Of a DNA stretch of 64,000 nt, positions 15,154 to 23,268 are shown piece after piece. Source of the DNA: JACKAN01 sp964502735 (lineage in GTDB: Bacteria > Bdellovibrionota > Bdellovibrionia > Bdellovibrionales > UBA1609); assembly GCA_964502735.1 (NCBI GenBank), contig CAZCYD010000006.1, positions 43,725-107,724 on the forward strand, given 5' to 3'. The stretch's first letter is position 1. Each line of letters starts with the position of its first letter. The notes under the pieces are model-generated. The model was not told where the DNA came from, searched no databases, and worked only from the letters and a program-made list of their open reading frames with translations. Made by a program: the position numbers and the translations under genes.

Positions 15154-16830
15154 TTACTGAAGTTTTCTGTATTTGATTCTCTTGGGTATAAGGGAATCCA
15201 CTCCCAATCGAACCTTCAAATCGGCCTCGTACTCAGAATAGTTTCCATAAAAGAAGTTCACTTTGCTATCTCCCTCAAAAGCCAAAATATGAGTACATAT
15301 ACGATCTAAAAACCAGCGATCGTGACTGATCACAACTGCGCTGCCACCAAAGTTAATAAGGGCCTCCTCCAAAGCTCTCATTGTATTGACGTCAAGATCA
15401 TTTGTTGGTTCATCTAACAATAAGAGGTTGCCCCCCTCCTTAAGAATTTTTGCCAGATAAACCCTGTTTCTCTCTCCTCCTGATAACTCTTTGATTTTCT
15501 TCTGTTGAGATCCCCCCGCAAAGTTAAACCAAGACACATAAGCCCGAGAGGCCACTTCGCGATTTCCTAGCTGCACTTGCTCTCTCCCCTCAGATATCTC
15601 TTCCCAAACTGTTTTTTCTGGGTCCAATAAATCTCGACTCTGATCTACATAGGCTAACTTTACGGTCTCACCCACCTTAAAACTGCCTTTATCCGGAGTT
15701 TCTTTATTGGTTATCATCCGAAATAGGGTCGATTTTCCAACTCCATTGGGTCCTACAACTCCTACAATACCCCCTCTAGGTAGAGAAAAACTCAAATCAT
15801 CAATAAGTAGACGGTCGCCATAGCCTTTTGTGACTCCCTCGGCCTCAACAACCACATTGCCCAAACGAGGCCCTGGCGGAATATAAATCTGCAATTCTTT
15901 AAGCTTATCTTGATCCGGCTCTTTTAAAAGGTTTTCATATGAGCTAATGCGCGCCTTTGATTTACTCTGGCGCCCCTTAGGGTTCATTCTGATCCAATCT
16001 AATTCCCGCTCCAGGGTTTTAATTCTTTTTTGATCTGACTTTTCTTCTTGAGACAGGCGTCTATCTTTTTGTTCCAACCAGGCTGAATAGTTGCCCTTAA
16101 ACGGAATCCCCTCTCCTCGGTCTAACTCCAAAATCCACCCGGCTACATTATCTAAAAAATACCTGTCGTGAGTAACCGCAATAACAGTTCCGGGGAAATC
16201 ATGTAAGTAATGCTCCAACCAAGCCACAGACTCTGCATCCAAGTGGTTTGTAGGTTCATCTAACAATAAAATATCAGGATTAGATAGTAAAAGACGACAT
16301 AAAGCCACGCGACGCTTTTCTCCACCTGACAGAAGTTTAACATCGGCATCATCGGGTGGACAGCGAAGGGCATCCATGGCCTGATCGATTTTTTGATCAA
16401 CTTCCCACCCATCCATGGCCTCGATTTTTTCTTGAACAACTCCCTGACGCTCAATAAGTTTTTCCATCTCTTCGGCAGAGAGACTCTCGTCGCACATTTT
16501 TTCACTGAGAGCCTGAAACTCTTCGAGATAACGTGGCAAGTCCCCCAAACCCTCCATAACATTCTCACGAACTGTTTTTGTCTCATCGAGTTCTGGCTCT
16601 TGTTTTAAATACCCTAAGCGGTAGTCTTTAGAAGGGTAAGACTCCCCAAGGAAGTCCTGATCCTCCCCCGCCATGATTTTGAGTAGGCTCGACTTTCCCG
16701 ATCCATTCAAACCCAACACACCAATTTTGGCTCCATAAAAATAAGAGAGGTAAATGTCTTTCAGGACATATTTATTGGGAGGGTAGACTTTACTAACCCC
16801 TTTCATCGTATAAATAATTTCTTCAGACAT
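15154..16830 (-). CDS. ettA: Energy-dependent translational throttle protein EttA (ABC-F)
   Basis: 558 residues with two complete ABC cassettes. The first has Walker A GLNGSGKSS, signature LSGGEKRRVA and Walker B LLLDEPTNHLDAES. The second has GPNGVGKSTLF, LSGGERNRVYLAK and LLLDEPTNDLD. Between them is the charged arm/P-site linker (RRLSQEEKSDQKRIKTLERE, MNPKGRQSKSKAR). ABC-F proteins of this length bind the ribosomal E site and gate the first elongation steps according to ATP/ADP. The linker PKGRQSKSKAR and total length match EttA better than Uup or resistance-type ABC-F members. It is monocistronic. Confidence 0.93.
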   Translation of the reverse strand: MSEEIIYTMKGVSKVYPPNKYVLKDIYLSYFYGAKIGVLGLNGSGKSSLLKIMAGEDQDFLGESYPSKDYRLGYLKQEPELDETKTVRENVMEGLGDLPRYLEEFQALSEKMCDESLSAEEMEKLIERQGVVQEKIEAMDGWEVDQKIDQAMDALRCPPDDADVKLLSGGEKRRVALCRLLLSNPDILLLDEPTNHLDAESVAWLEHYLHDFPGTVIAVTHDRYFLDNVAGWILELDRGEGIPFKGNYSAWLEQKDRRLSQEEKSDQKRIKTLERELDWIRMNPKGRQSKSKARISSYENLLKEPDQDKLKELQIYIPPGPRLGNVVVEAEGVTKGYGDRLLIDDLSFSLPRGGIVGVVGPNGVGKSTLFRMITNKETPDKGSFKVGETVKLAYVDQSRDLLDPEKTVWEEISEGREQVQLGNREVASRAYVSWFNFAGGSQQKKIKELSGGERNRVYLAKILKEGGNLLLLDEPTNDLDVNTMRALEEALINFGGSAVVISHDRWFLDRICTHILAFEGDSKVNFFYGNYSEYEADLKVRLGVDSLIPKRIKYRKLQ

Positions 16831-16935
16831 TTTTACTCCTCAGTTGAAATTGTCATTAGATTCTGGAAATGACTCTTATTATTATTAAATGGCAAAGGCC
16901 TTGTCAAAATTCATTTCTCTACATAGCATTAACAG

Positions 16936-17306
16936 ATGAGTAAAAATATTCAAGTTGGCAAAAAACTACCAAAAAACCTCAATCAAGCAAGCAAAGATCT
17001 GAAAGTAGCTCTCTCTGCCTTTGAGATGGCTTTTGATAGAGAAAAATTCATCCAGGACCAAAAAGAAAAAAAAATCCGTAAACAAATGCTCTTAAAAATC
17101 AAAACCCTACTAAAAGAACTGACCTAAAAGAACTGGCCAAGAAGAGCTTCAAAAAAGAAAAGCCCCTCCAACATCACCAAACCCTCAATCAAACCCTCGA
17201 ATCCTCAACTAAACCTTTAACCAAACCAAACCTTCGATTGAATCCCCAACCAAGCCCTCACCAGGTCTTCGATGAAATCTTCAACCAGACCGTCGATAAA
17301 CCTTAG
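16936..17306 (+). pseudogene. Small lysine-rich protein gene interrupted by a 14-bp tandem duplication
   Basis: The ATG at 16936 opens 63 residues, a charged helical protein, stopping at the TAA at 17125-17127. That stop lies at the junction of a 14-bp tandem duplication (17111-17138). Removing one copy joins the frame to a second open stretch of 55 codons ending at the TAG at 17304-17306, giving a protein of about 118 residues with a Q/T/P-rich tail. The tail DNA is built from degenerate repeats of about 33-36 bp (around 17180-17300). I do not recognise the family. Either the 63-residue form is functional or the gene has recently been broken. Confidence 0.5.
17111..17138 (+). repeat. 14-bp tandem duplication
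   Basis: TAAAAGAACTGACC is followed directly by TAAAAGAACTGGCC (one mismatch). The length is not a multiple of three, and the second copy supplies the in-frame TAA that ends the small upstream gene. Confidence 0.9.
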
Positions 17307-17454
17307 GGGTCATCTGAGTTTATTCAAATCTTACATATCCACTTCACGCGCAGTTCGGTTATGGGGGATTGAGGGCCAAAAGCCCTTAATCCCCCATAAC
17401 CGCTGTTTGAGCATGAAGTGGATATGTAAGATTTGAATAAACTCAGATGACCCC
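17306..17454 (+). repeat. Long inverted repeat with conserved internal loop, copy 1
   Basis: A perfect 41-bp outer helix (17306-17346 with 17414-17454) encloses the loop strands CGCGCAGTT (17347-17355) and CTGTTTGAGCA (17403-17413). Within these is a perfect 15-bp inner helix (17356-17370 with 17388-17402) with a further 5-bp apical stem. The left arm begins at the last base of the repaired small gene's stop codon. The right arm ends 11 bases before the bolA stop. The loop strands are shared with copies at 27.9 and 45.7 kb, but both helices are different in sequence. Confidence 0.95.
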
Positions 17455-17465
17455 ACACACAACAC

Positions 17466-17762
17466 CTAGCCACTGCAGTCCGGAGTCTTAAACTCCAAGT
17501 GCAACTTCTCCCACTCCTCAGGTGTCAGCGCCTTTTGAGCCAAAGCATGAATTCCCTGGCTCATTTCTTCATTCAAAAGTTGGTAAATCCATCTTTGTCT
17601 AGCTATGCGGCTCACTCCCACAAACTTCTCAGAAACCACAAGTAGCTTAAAGTGGCTCTCTTCACTGCCATGAGCATGTTTAGAACTCTCGTTGACCAAT
17701 TCCATATAAACAGGGTCAAACTCTGTTTTTATTTTAGCTTCAATTTGCTTCTGTAATCTCAT
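17466..17762 (-). CDS. bolA: BolA-family protein
   Basis: A 98-residue BolA-like protein, of standard length. It has the class II KH-like fold pattern with SEESHFKLLVVSEKFVG, the helix RIARQRWIYQLLNEEMSQG and the conserved IHALAQKALTPEEW. BolA proteins bind monothiol glutaredoxins with a shared Fe-S cluster and influence iron homeostasis and stress-related transcription. A conserved histidine for cluster binding is seen in both GIHALA and the ESHF motif. It is followed 12 bases upstream by the gene for an unknown 292-residue protein, so the two may share a transcript. Confidence 0.9.
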   Translation of the reverse strand: MRLQKQIEAKIKTEFDPVYMELVNESSKHAHGSEESHFKLLVVSEKFVGVSRIARQRWIYQLLNEEMSQGIHALAQKALTPEEWEKLHLEFKTPDCSG

Positions 17763-17774
17763 ATATTTGACTCC

Positions 17775-18653
17775 CTATCGTGGAGATACTGGCTTATAGA
17801 CAAACAAAGACTCTTTTCTTTTTTTAGCTCGCAAATCAACTCCATTTAAAAAAAATGGACCCTCATGAGCTTCTAAGCGAGACTGAAACTCCCTAAGACT
17901 AAGCTCATCTAAAGGGCGAATATCAAAACCAGCCGACTGGTAAAATTTGGTAAAATCTCCTCTTTGCTCTTTCAAAAAAAATCCCTCCCAATACTTGGGG
18001 TCGACTTTAAGCCTATAGGTCAAAGTATTCGAATAATCATGAACGGGAGTAAAGGCCGTAAGAACCTCAAAAGCCCCGTATTGTGAATGCAAACTTAGGG
18101 CGGGGCTGTCCCACTGAGTGGCTCCACAGCAAGTTTCAATATTAGCATACCATAAGCCAAAACACTTGGTCAAAAAACCCAGTCCGTAGAGGCGACTTTC
18201 TGGTTCCACCAAAGAATTGACTGAACTCAAATTGTGGGCAAACCACTCTCCCTCACGCATAGTCGGGATAATGATAAACAAGGATATCGGTGTCCACTCC
18301 TGATCAGATTTTCCCCCCAAGGCCACTTGCCATTCTATTGGAAGAGTGCAGGTCCTCTGCGCAAATCCCGCAACAAAGCCCGGCATTATAGCACAATCAT
18401 AGAAAACCCACCTCGGCATGGCCAACCCTGAACTGTGAAAAGCCCTTCTTTCCATATTCAAAATCTGGTTGGCATAACTCACCTGTCCCATGTGTAGGGG
18501 ATTAAACCACAAAGGCTCCCGAGGGAACCAATCGATTTTAAAGATAGACCCAGGGCTCTGAACCCTCATATCTTCACGCACAAATACATAAGGGCGAATA
18601 TTCTCATCGCCAAGCCAACTTAACTTGTCTCCACCTAATTGCTGTAAGTTCAT
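17775..18653 (-). CDS. Conserved-looking protein of unknown function
   Basis: 292 residues from the ATG at 18653 (a TTG at 18662 is possible). No signal peptide or membrane segment is evident. The protein is rich in aromatic residues and has the stretches GFLTKCFGLWYANIETCCGA, LSLHSQYGAFEVLTAFTPVH and YSNTLTYRLKVDPKYWEGFF, suggesting a compact globular domain. I could not assign a family. It overlaps the LOG gene by 4 bases and precedes bolA by 12, so it is part of a fumC-LOG-this-bolA unit. Confidence 0.6.
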   Translation of the reverse strand: MNLQQLGGDKLSWLGDENIRPYVFVREDMRVQSPGSIFKIDWFPREPLWFNPLHMGQVSYANQILNMERRAFHSSGLAMPRWVFYDCAIMPGFVAGFAQRTCTLPIEWQVALGGKSDQEWTPISLFIIIPTMREGEWFAHNLSSVNSLVEPESRLYGLGFLTKCFGLWYANIETCCGATQWDSPALSLHSQYGAFEVLTAFTPVHDYSNTLTYRLKVDPKYWEGFFLKEQRGDFTKFYQSAGFDIRPLDELSLREFQSRLEAHEGPFFLNGVDLRAKKRKESLFVYKPVSPR

Positions 18654-19192
18654 AAATTCCAACTTTTAAACAAATCTGAACTGGTCGGTACGCTTGTATA
18701 CAAATCCTCTAGAGCCTCATAAATCATGCCCCTTTCCTTAAGCTCATAAAAACAATCAAATAAGGGCTGCCAAGAGTCTAAAAAATTTAAAAAATAAATT
18801 GGTTTCTGGTACTCACCCAACTGTTTAAGAGCCATAACTTCTGTAATTTCGTCCATAGTACCCACCCCACCAGGAAATGCAATTACAGCATCAGTCCCTT
18901 CGAGCATACTCCGTTTTCTATCCAAAAGATTCCCAACAACTCTAAGTTCTGAAAGCCCCTCGTGTACAATCCCCTTTTGATTTAAATACTCAGGAATAAC
19001 TCCTCGAACACACCCTCCCATTTTTAATACTGAGTCGGCTAAATGGCCCATCAGCCCCACACAGGAGCCGCCGTATACAATTTCGATATGATTCCTGACT
19101 AACCCTGCAGCTAAATTTTCTATTTCAGAAAAGTACAACGGACTTACCCTGCTACTGGAACTACAGAAAATAGTAACTCGACTTGGCTTCAT
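18650..19192 (-). CDS. LOG-family nucleotide phosphoribohydrolase
   Basis: 180 residues with the family signature PGGVGTMDEITEVM and the N-terminal Rossmann-like YGGSCVGLMGHLADSVL. LOG proteins (once annotated as lysine decarboxylases) cleave AMP or cytokinin nucleotides to the base and ribose 5-phosphate, and in bacteria probably act in nucleotide salvage. They are cytosolic. The gene overlaps fumC by 4 bases (ATGA type), indicating coupled translation. Confidence 0.88.
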   Translation of the reverse strand: MKPSRVTIFCSSSSRVSPLYFSEIENLAAGLVRNHIEIVYGGSCVGLMGHLADSVLKMGGCVRGVIPEYLNQKGIVHEGLSELRVVGNLLDRKRSMLEGTDAVIAFPGGVGTMDEITEVMALKQLGEYQKPIYFLNFLDSWQPLFDCFYELKERGMIYEALEDLYTSVPTSSDLFKSWNL

Positions 19193-20577
19193 ATACGAGG
19201 GCCAACCATATTTTCGGGTCGAACAATTTGTTCAAATTTTTCAGCTGTAAGTAAACCTAAGTTAACAGCCTCCTCTTTTAGAGTTGTACCGTTTTCGTAG
19301 GCTTTTTTTGCAATTTTTGCGGCATTGTCATAACCAATATGGGGGTTCAGTGCTGTAACTAACATCAATGAGTTCTCTAGATGCTCCTGGATCTTTTTGG
19401 CATTGGCTTCGATACCCACTACGCAATTGTCTGTAAAGCTGTCACAGGCGTCACTCAACAAACGAATAGAATTCAAAACATTAAAAACAATTAAGGGTTT
19501 AAATACATTCAATTGAAAATGCCCCTGGCAACCTCCAACAGCCACAGCCATGTCATTACCAATAACTTGAGCACAAACCATTGTCATGGCTTCACACTGT
19601 GTAGGATTAACTTTACCAGGCATAATTGAACTGCCCGGCTCGTTTGCCGGAAGAATCAACTCGCCAATTCCGCAGCGAGGCCCACTTCCTAAAAGTCTAA
19701 CGTCGTTGGCAATTTTCATTAAGCTACAGGCTAAAACTTTTAAATTGCCACTAACCTCCACCAAGGCATCGTGAGCAGAAAGAGCCTCAAATTTATTGGG
19801 CGCTGAAACAAATGGAAGACCTGTTTCTTCGGCAATATAATCGGCGGCTTTTTTGGCAAATTCTGGATGAGTATTTAGGCCCGTCCCCACGGCTGTCCCA
19901 CCTAAAGCTAATTCGTAAACATGAGGCAAAACCTTATTTACCCTCACAATTCCATTTTCAACTTGCTGTACCCAAGCGGAAAACTCTTGCCCGAGAGTCA
20001 GGGGGGTAGCATCCATTAAATGGGTTCTTCCAATTTTTACTAAATTTTCAAAAGTCTTAGCTTTAACCTCCAAAGCCTTTTTCAGTTTTGCCAACATAGG
20101 TATTAGGCGGTTTTGCAGTTGTTCACCAACGGCAATATGCATAGCCGTAGGAAATGTATCGTTTGAGGATTGAGCTTTATTGACATCATCATTGGGGTGA
20201 ATCGATTTATCACCGACGGTTCCACCTTTAATAGCTACTGCCCGATTAGCGATCACTTCGTTCACATTCATATTAGTTTGGGTTCCACTCCCCGTTTGCC
20301 AAACAACTAAGGGGAAATGATCGTCAAGACTTCCGATAATCACTTCGTCTGCAGCTTTTAGAATAAATTCAGCTTTCTCTTGCGATAAAAGTCCCAAATT
20401 CGCATTGGCTCTAGCCGCTGACTTCTTTAAGATTCCCAATGCTCGGATCATCTCTCGTGGGAATTTATCTCCACCAATTTTAAAATTCTCAATAGATCTC
20501 TGAGTCTGTGCCCCCCAGTATTTATCTGCCGGTACAGCAATCTCACCCATAGAGTCTTTTTCAATTCTTGTAGACAC
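19189..20577 (-). CDS. fumC: Class II fumarate hydratase
   Basis: 462 residues starting at the GTG at 20577, seven bases after AAGGAG. The longer in-frame extension lacks a ribosome site. It has the superfamily signature GSSIMPGKVNPTQ, the TGSGTQTNMNVNEV active-site region and GRTHLMDATPLTLGQEF. The enzyme interconverts fumarate and malate in the TCA cycle and is iron-independent. The length and the MPGKVNPTQ form fit fumarase better than aspartase. Confidence 0.95.
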   Translation of the reverse strand: MSTRIEKDSMGEIAVPADKYWGAQTQRSIENFKIGGDKFPREMIRALGILKKSAARANANLGLLSQEKAEFILKAADEVIIGSLDDHFPLVVWQTGSGTQTNMNVNEVIANRAVAIKGGTVGDKSIHPNDDVNKAQSSNDTFPTAMHIAVGEQLQNRLIPMLAKLKKALEVKAKTFENLVKIGRTHLMDATPLTLGQEFSAWVQQVENGIVRVNKVLPHVYELALGGTAVGTGLNTHPEFAKKAADYIAEETGLPFVSAPNKFEALSAHDALVEVSGNLKVLACSLMKIANDVRLLGSGPRCGIGELILPANEPGSSIMPGKVNPTQCEAMTMVCAQVIGNDMAVAVGGCQGHFQLNVFKPLIVFNVLNSIRLLSDACDSFTDNCVVGIEANAKKIQEHLENSLMLVTALNPHIGYDNAAKIAKKAYENGTTLKEEAVNLGLLTAEKFEQIVRPENMVGPRI

Positions 20578-20684
20578 TTTGAATCTCCTTTGTTTTCGGG
20601 CAAATAATAGCAATCCTATGCGAATTGGTCACTATGTAGTTGAGTTTATTCAAAGCTTTGAGTATCAATAAAACCGAGGTGGCC

Positions 20685-21173
20685 ATGGCAAAAAAACAAT
20701 TCTGGCTTATGAAATCTGAACCTGAGACCTATTCTATTGATCAGTTGGCTAAAGACAAGTCTACCCTCTGGGAGGGTGTTAGAAATTATCAGGCTAGAAA
20801 CTTCATGACTCAGGACATGAAAGTGGGAGACAAAGTGCTTTTTTACCACTCTAATGCTACGCCCCCAGGCGTAGCCGGACTCGCCGAAGTGTCAAAGTCT
20901 GCGGTTCCTGACCCCAGTGCTTTTGACTCGAAATCCCCCTACTACGATGAAAAATCTACTGCCGATAAGCCTCGCTGGTTCTGCGTTGAGGTTCGTTTTA
21001 AAGAAAAATTTCCACAACTGGTCTCTTTGGAAGCTATCCGCGCAGAGATGACACTGGCAAATATGTTACTCATTCGCAAGGGTCAAAGGCTTTCTATACA
21101 GCCCATAACAGAGAACGAGTATAAAACTATATGTCGGATGGGAACCGCATGCCAAACAGAAAGGGCCCACTAA
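20685..21173 (+). CDS. EVE-domain protein
   Basis: A 162-residue protein that is almost entirely an EVE domain. It begins KKQFWLMKSEPETYSIDQL and includes LWEGVRNYQARNFM, GDKVLFYHSNATPPGVAG and RWFCVEVRF. EVE domains are PUA-like modules that bind modified bases, such as 5-methylcytosine derivatives in DNA or modified RNA. The start is the ATG at 20685 behind GAGGTGG. It overlaps the dihydrouridine synthase gene by 43 bases in another frame, an RNA-modification context consistent with a base-reading role (inference). Confidence 0.9.
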   Translation: MAKKQFWLMKSEPETYSIDQLAKDKSTLWEGVRNYQARNFMTQDMKVGDKVLFYHSNATPPGVAGLAEVSKSAVPDPSAFDSKSPYYDEKSTADKPRWFCVEVRFKEKFPQLVSLEAIRAEMTLANMLLIRKGQRLSIQPITENEYKTICRMGTACQTERAH

Positions 21174-22228
21174 ACTCTAACCTAACCCTCCACTTAGCTC
21201 CCATGGAAGGTGTTATCGACCCTCTAATGCGAGAACTTTTATCCCACATTGGGGGCTATGACATTATGGCAACAGAGTTTATTCGCGTAACACAAAGTCT
21301 TTTGCCCTCCGCAACCTTTTACAAGTATTCACCGGAGTTGCACTTTGGTGGAAAAACCCGCTCTGGCGTTCCCGTTAAAATACAACTGCTGGGTAGCCAT
21401 CCTCAACTTATGGGTGAAAATGCGCACAAAGCTGTTGAATTGGGAGCGCCGGGGATTGACCTCAACTTTGGCTGTCCTGCCAAATCTGTTAATCGTCACG
21501 ATGGTGGAGCCACTCTACTCAAAGAGCCTTCGCGAGTTTTTAATGTAGTTCAGGCTGTGCGCAAAGCGACCCCTCTCCACATACCTGTCAGCGCTAAAGT
21601 TCGACTGGGCTACGATCACAAAGACTTTCATAGGGAAATTGCCTTAGCTGTAGAATCAGGCGGAGCCCAGTGCTTGACCATACACGCCAGAACTAAGCTG
21701 GAGGGTTATGCACCTCCTGCCCATTGGGAATATATTGCCGAAATGAAATCTGTTGCAAAAAACATCCTTGTTGTAGCCAACGGCGACATTTGGACTGTTG
21801 AAGACCTTATTCGTTGTCAAAGTTTAACCGGTTGTGAAGCCTTTGCCCTAGGTCGCAGCGCTATGGCCACTCCCCATTTGGCTCGCATGATTAAAGAAGA
21901 CCTCAACTTCTCTCCAACAAAAAATCCCCACTCTCATGAAGCTCTGCCTACAATGCTTCTTAAAATAATTGAGGTTTTAGATGGTTTAAGCCCTCTATCT
22001 CAAACTATAAATTCACTGCCCCCAGTAAACTCAAACCACTACCACAGGTTTCTAATCTCACAATATTTACGGGACTTTATTAGGTTGGCCCACTCTCAAA
22101 TGGGAGAGGCCTATACATTGAGAAGAGTCAAACAATGGCTGCGCATGATTCAAATTGTCCACCCCTGGGCCACAGATATCTTTAACCAAATTCGCACTCT
22201 GCAGCCACAACAGGCAACTTTCCAATAA
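21131..22228 (+). CDS. tRNA-dihydrouridine synthase (DusC-like)
   Basis: 365 residues, an FMN-dependent TIM-barrel Dus enzyme that reduces uridine in the tRNA D-loop. Seen are LAPMEGVIDPLMRELL, GIDLNFGCPAKSVNRHDGGA with the catalytic cysteine, VSAKVRLGYD, LTIHARTKLEGY and VVANGDIW, then LGRSAMATPHL. The GATLLKEPSRVF and PAHWEYI forms are nearest to DusC (U16) by motif, though DusA or DusB activity cannot be excluded. The ATG at 21131 lies deep inside the EVE gene. An in-frame ATG at 21149 is an alternative. Confidence 0.88.
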   Translation: MSDGNRMPNRKGPLNSNLTLHLAPMEGVIDPLMRELLSHIGGYDIMATEFIRVTQSLLPSATFYKYSPELHFGGKTRSGVPVKIQLLGSHPQLMGENAHKAVELGAPGIDLNFGCPAKSVNRHDGGATLLKEPSRVFNVVQAVRKATPLHIPVSAKVRLGYDHKDFHREIALAVESGGAQCLTIHARTKLEGYAPPAHWEYIAEMKSVAKNILVVANGDIWTVEDLIRCQSLTGCEAFALGRSAMATPHLARMIKEDLNFSPTKNPHSHEALPTMLLKIIEVLDGLSPLSQTINSLPPVNSNHYHRFLISQYLRDFIRLAHSQMGEAYTLRRVKQWLRMIQIVHPWATDIFNQIRTLQPQQATFQ

Positions 22229-22275
22229 TTTTTGAGGCCCCAAGCCTTGCCCCAAAAAAACCTAAATCCTTCACT

Positions 22276-23169
22276 TCACCTTAAAAATTGCCAGCAAAGA
22301 TTTACAAACTCCTTGGGGTTTTCAACATTTAAACTGTGACCGGCTCCAGCAATTGGAACAAACTTCCCATTTGGCAGCTCTTTAACTAAAAGTTTAGAGT
22401 CTTCAATGGGTAAAATCGGATCTTCTTCACCATGAAGAACGCAGACTGGCTGTTTTAGTCCTGGCAATTCGCTCATGATATTAACTTCCGCAACAGCTTT
22501 AGGAATGCCCACCCAATTGAGTTCGGGAGTTGAAAAAGAGTCTTCAACTATACCTTTAAATAAATCACTCTGCACATCCACATTTTTTATTGTCGAAGCC
22601 ATGACCTGAGAACAAATAGATTTGTCTTTACGCATAAGTTCAAAGGCCCCCAACATTTCGGGGGTCAACTGCACCCCCTTTGGTCCAACTGGGTCTAACA
22701 AAACCAATTTATCAAATAATTGTGGAGCCTTGATTGCGGACAATAGCGCAATAATTCCTCCAGTTGAGTGACCAACAAGATGGCAGCTGTTTATCTTTAA
22801 AGATTCCAGCACAGCTATAACGTCTTCAGCCAATTCAGCAATAGCCAACTGACTCTCTGAAGTTGGAGCCTTTGACTGACCAGACCCTCTCCACTCCAGC
22901 AAAATGAGACGACCCTCGTTTTTAACCTCAGTTGAATTGTCCAATTTATTTAAATGACTTTCTCGACCATAAGCATCTTTAACATGAGAATCTTTAGCTT
23001 GAGAATCTTTAACATTTTGTGATTCAGCAGCGCCAATTGGCCAGTGCTCAACAGTTGGATGCCACCAGCGATTAGAAGCTAAATTTCCATGCAGGAAGAC
23101 TACATCCTTATAAAATCGATTTTCAAAAACTTCTAAATTAAATTCTCCATCTCGAACCTTAACCTTCAT
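22276..23169 (-). CDS. Alpha/beta-hydrolase
   Basis: 297 residues from the ATG at 23169 behind AAGGAG. The core shows VVFLHGNLASNRWWHP (oxyanion HG), LLEWRGSGQSKAP, the nucleophile elbow LVGHSTGGIIALL, the acid in VLHGEEDPILP and the histidine in AGAGHSLNVENP, so the Ser-Asp-His triad is complete. It is cytosolic with unknown substrate. Between the first strands is an odd hydrophilic insertion (about residues 40-60) made of a five-residue repeat VKDSQ-AKDSH-VKDAY, encoded by a 15-bp tandem repeat. Confidence 0.8.
   Translation of the reverse strand: MKVKVRDGEFNLEVFENRFYKDVVFLHGNLASNRWWHPTVEHWPIGAAESQNVKDSQAKDSHVKDAYGRESHLNKLDNSTEVKNEGRLILLEWRGSGQSKAPTSESQLAIAELAEDVIAVLESLKINSCHLVGHSTGGIIALLSAIKAPQLFDKLVLLDPVGPKGVQLTPEMLGAFELMRKDKSICSQVMASTIKNVDVQSDLFKGIVEDSFSTPELNWVGIPKAVAEVNIMSELPGLKQPVCVLHGEEDPILPIEDSKLLVKELPNGKFVPIAGAGHSLNVENPKEFVNLCWQFLR
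22974..23018 (-). repeat. 15-bp in-frame tandem repeat within the hydrolase gene
   Basis: Three units of the type (A/C)ATCTTTARCWTGAG spaced exactly 15 bases apart on the plus strand. They encode the repeated KD(S/A) pentapeptides of a surface insertion. Confidence 0.8.
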
Positions 23170-23268
23170 TTTTCTTCTCCTTTGCAACTTGCACACGGCC
23201 CGTCCAGCTCTATCAGCCTTAGACTATCTTAGACCTCTAACTAAGTGAAAAGAGAATTAAAACCGAAT

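Noticed and set aside
17306..17454. Integron attC site or IS-type terminal inverted repeats
   Set aside because: The attC end boxes (GTTRRRY type) are not at the ends, there is no transposase or integrase gene in the window, and no target-site duplication is visible at any of the three copies.
22229..22275. Inverted repeat of the same family in the dus/hydrolase convergent gap
   Set aside because: The gap has only G/C-rich direct similarity and lacks both loop strands.
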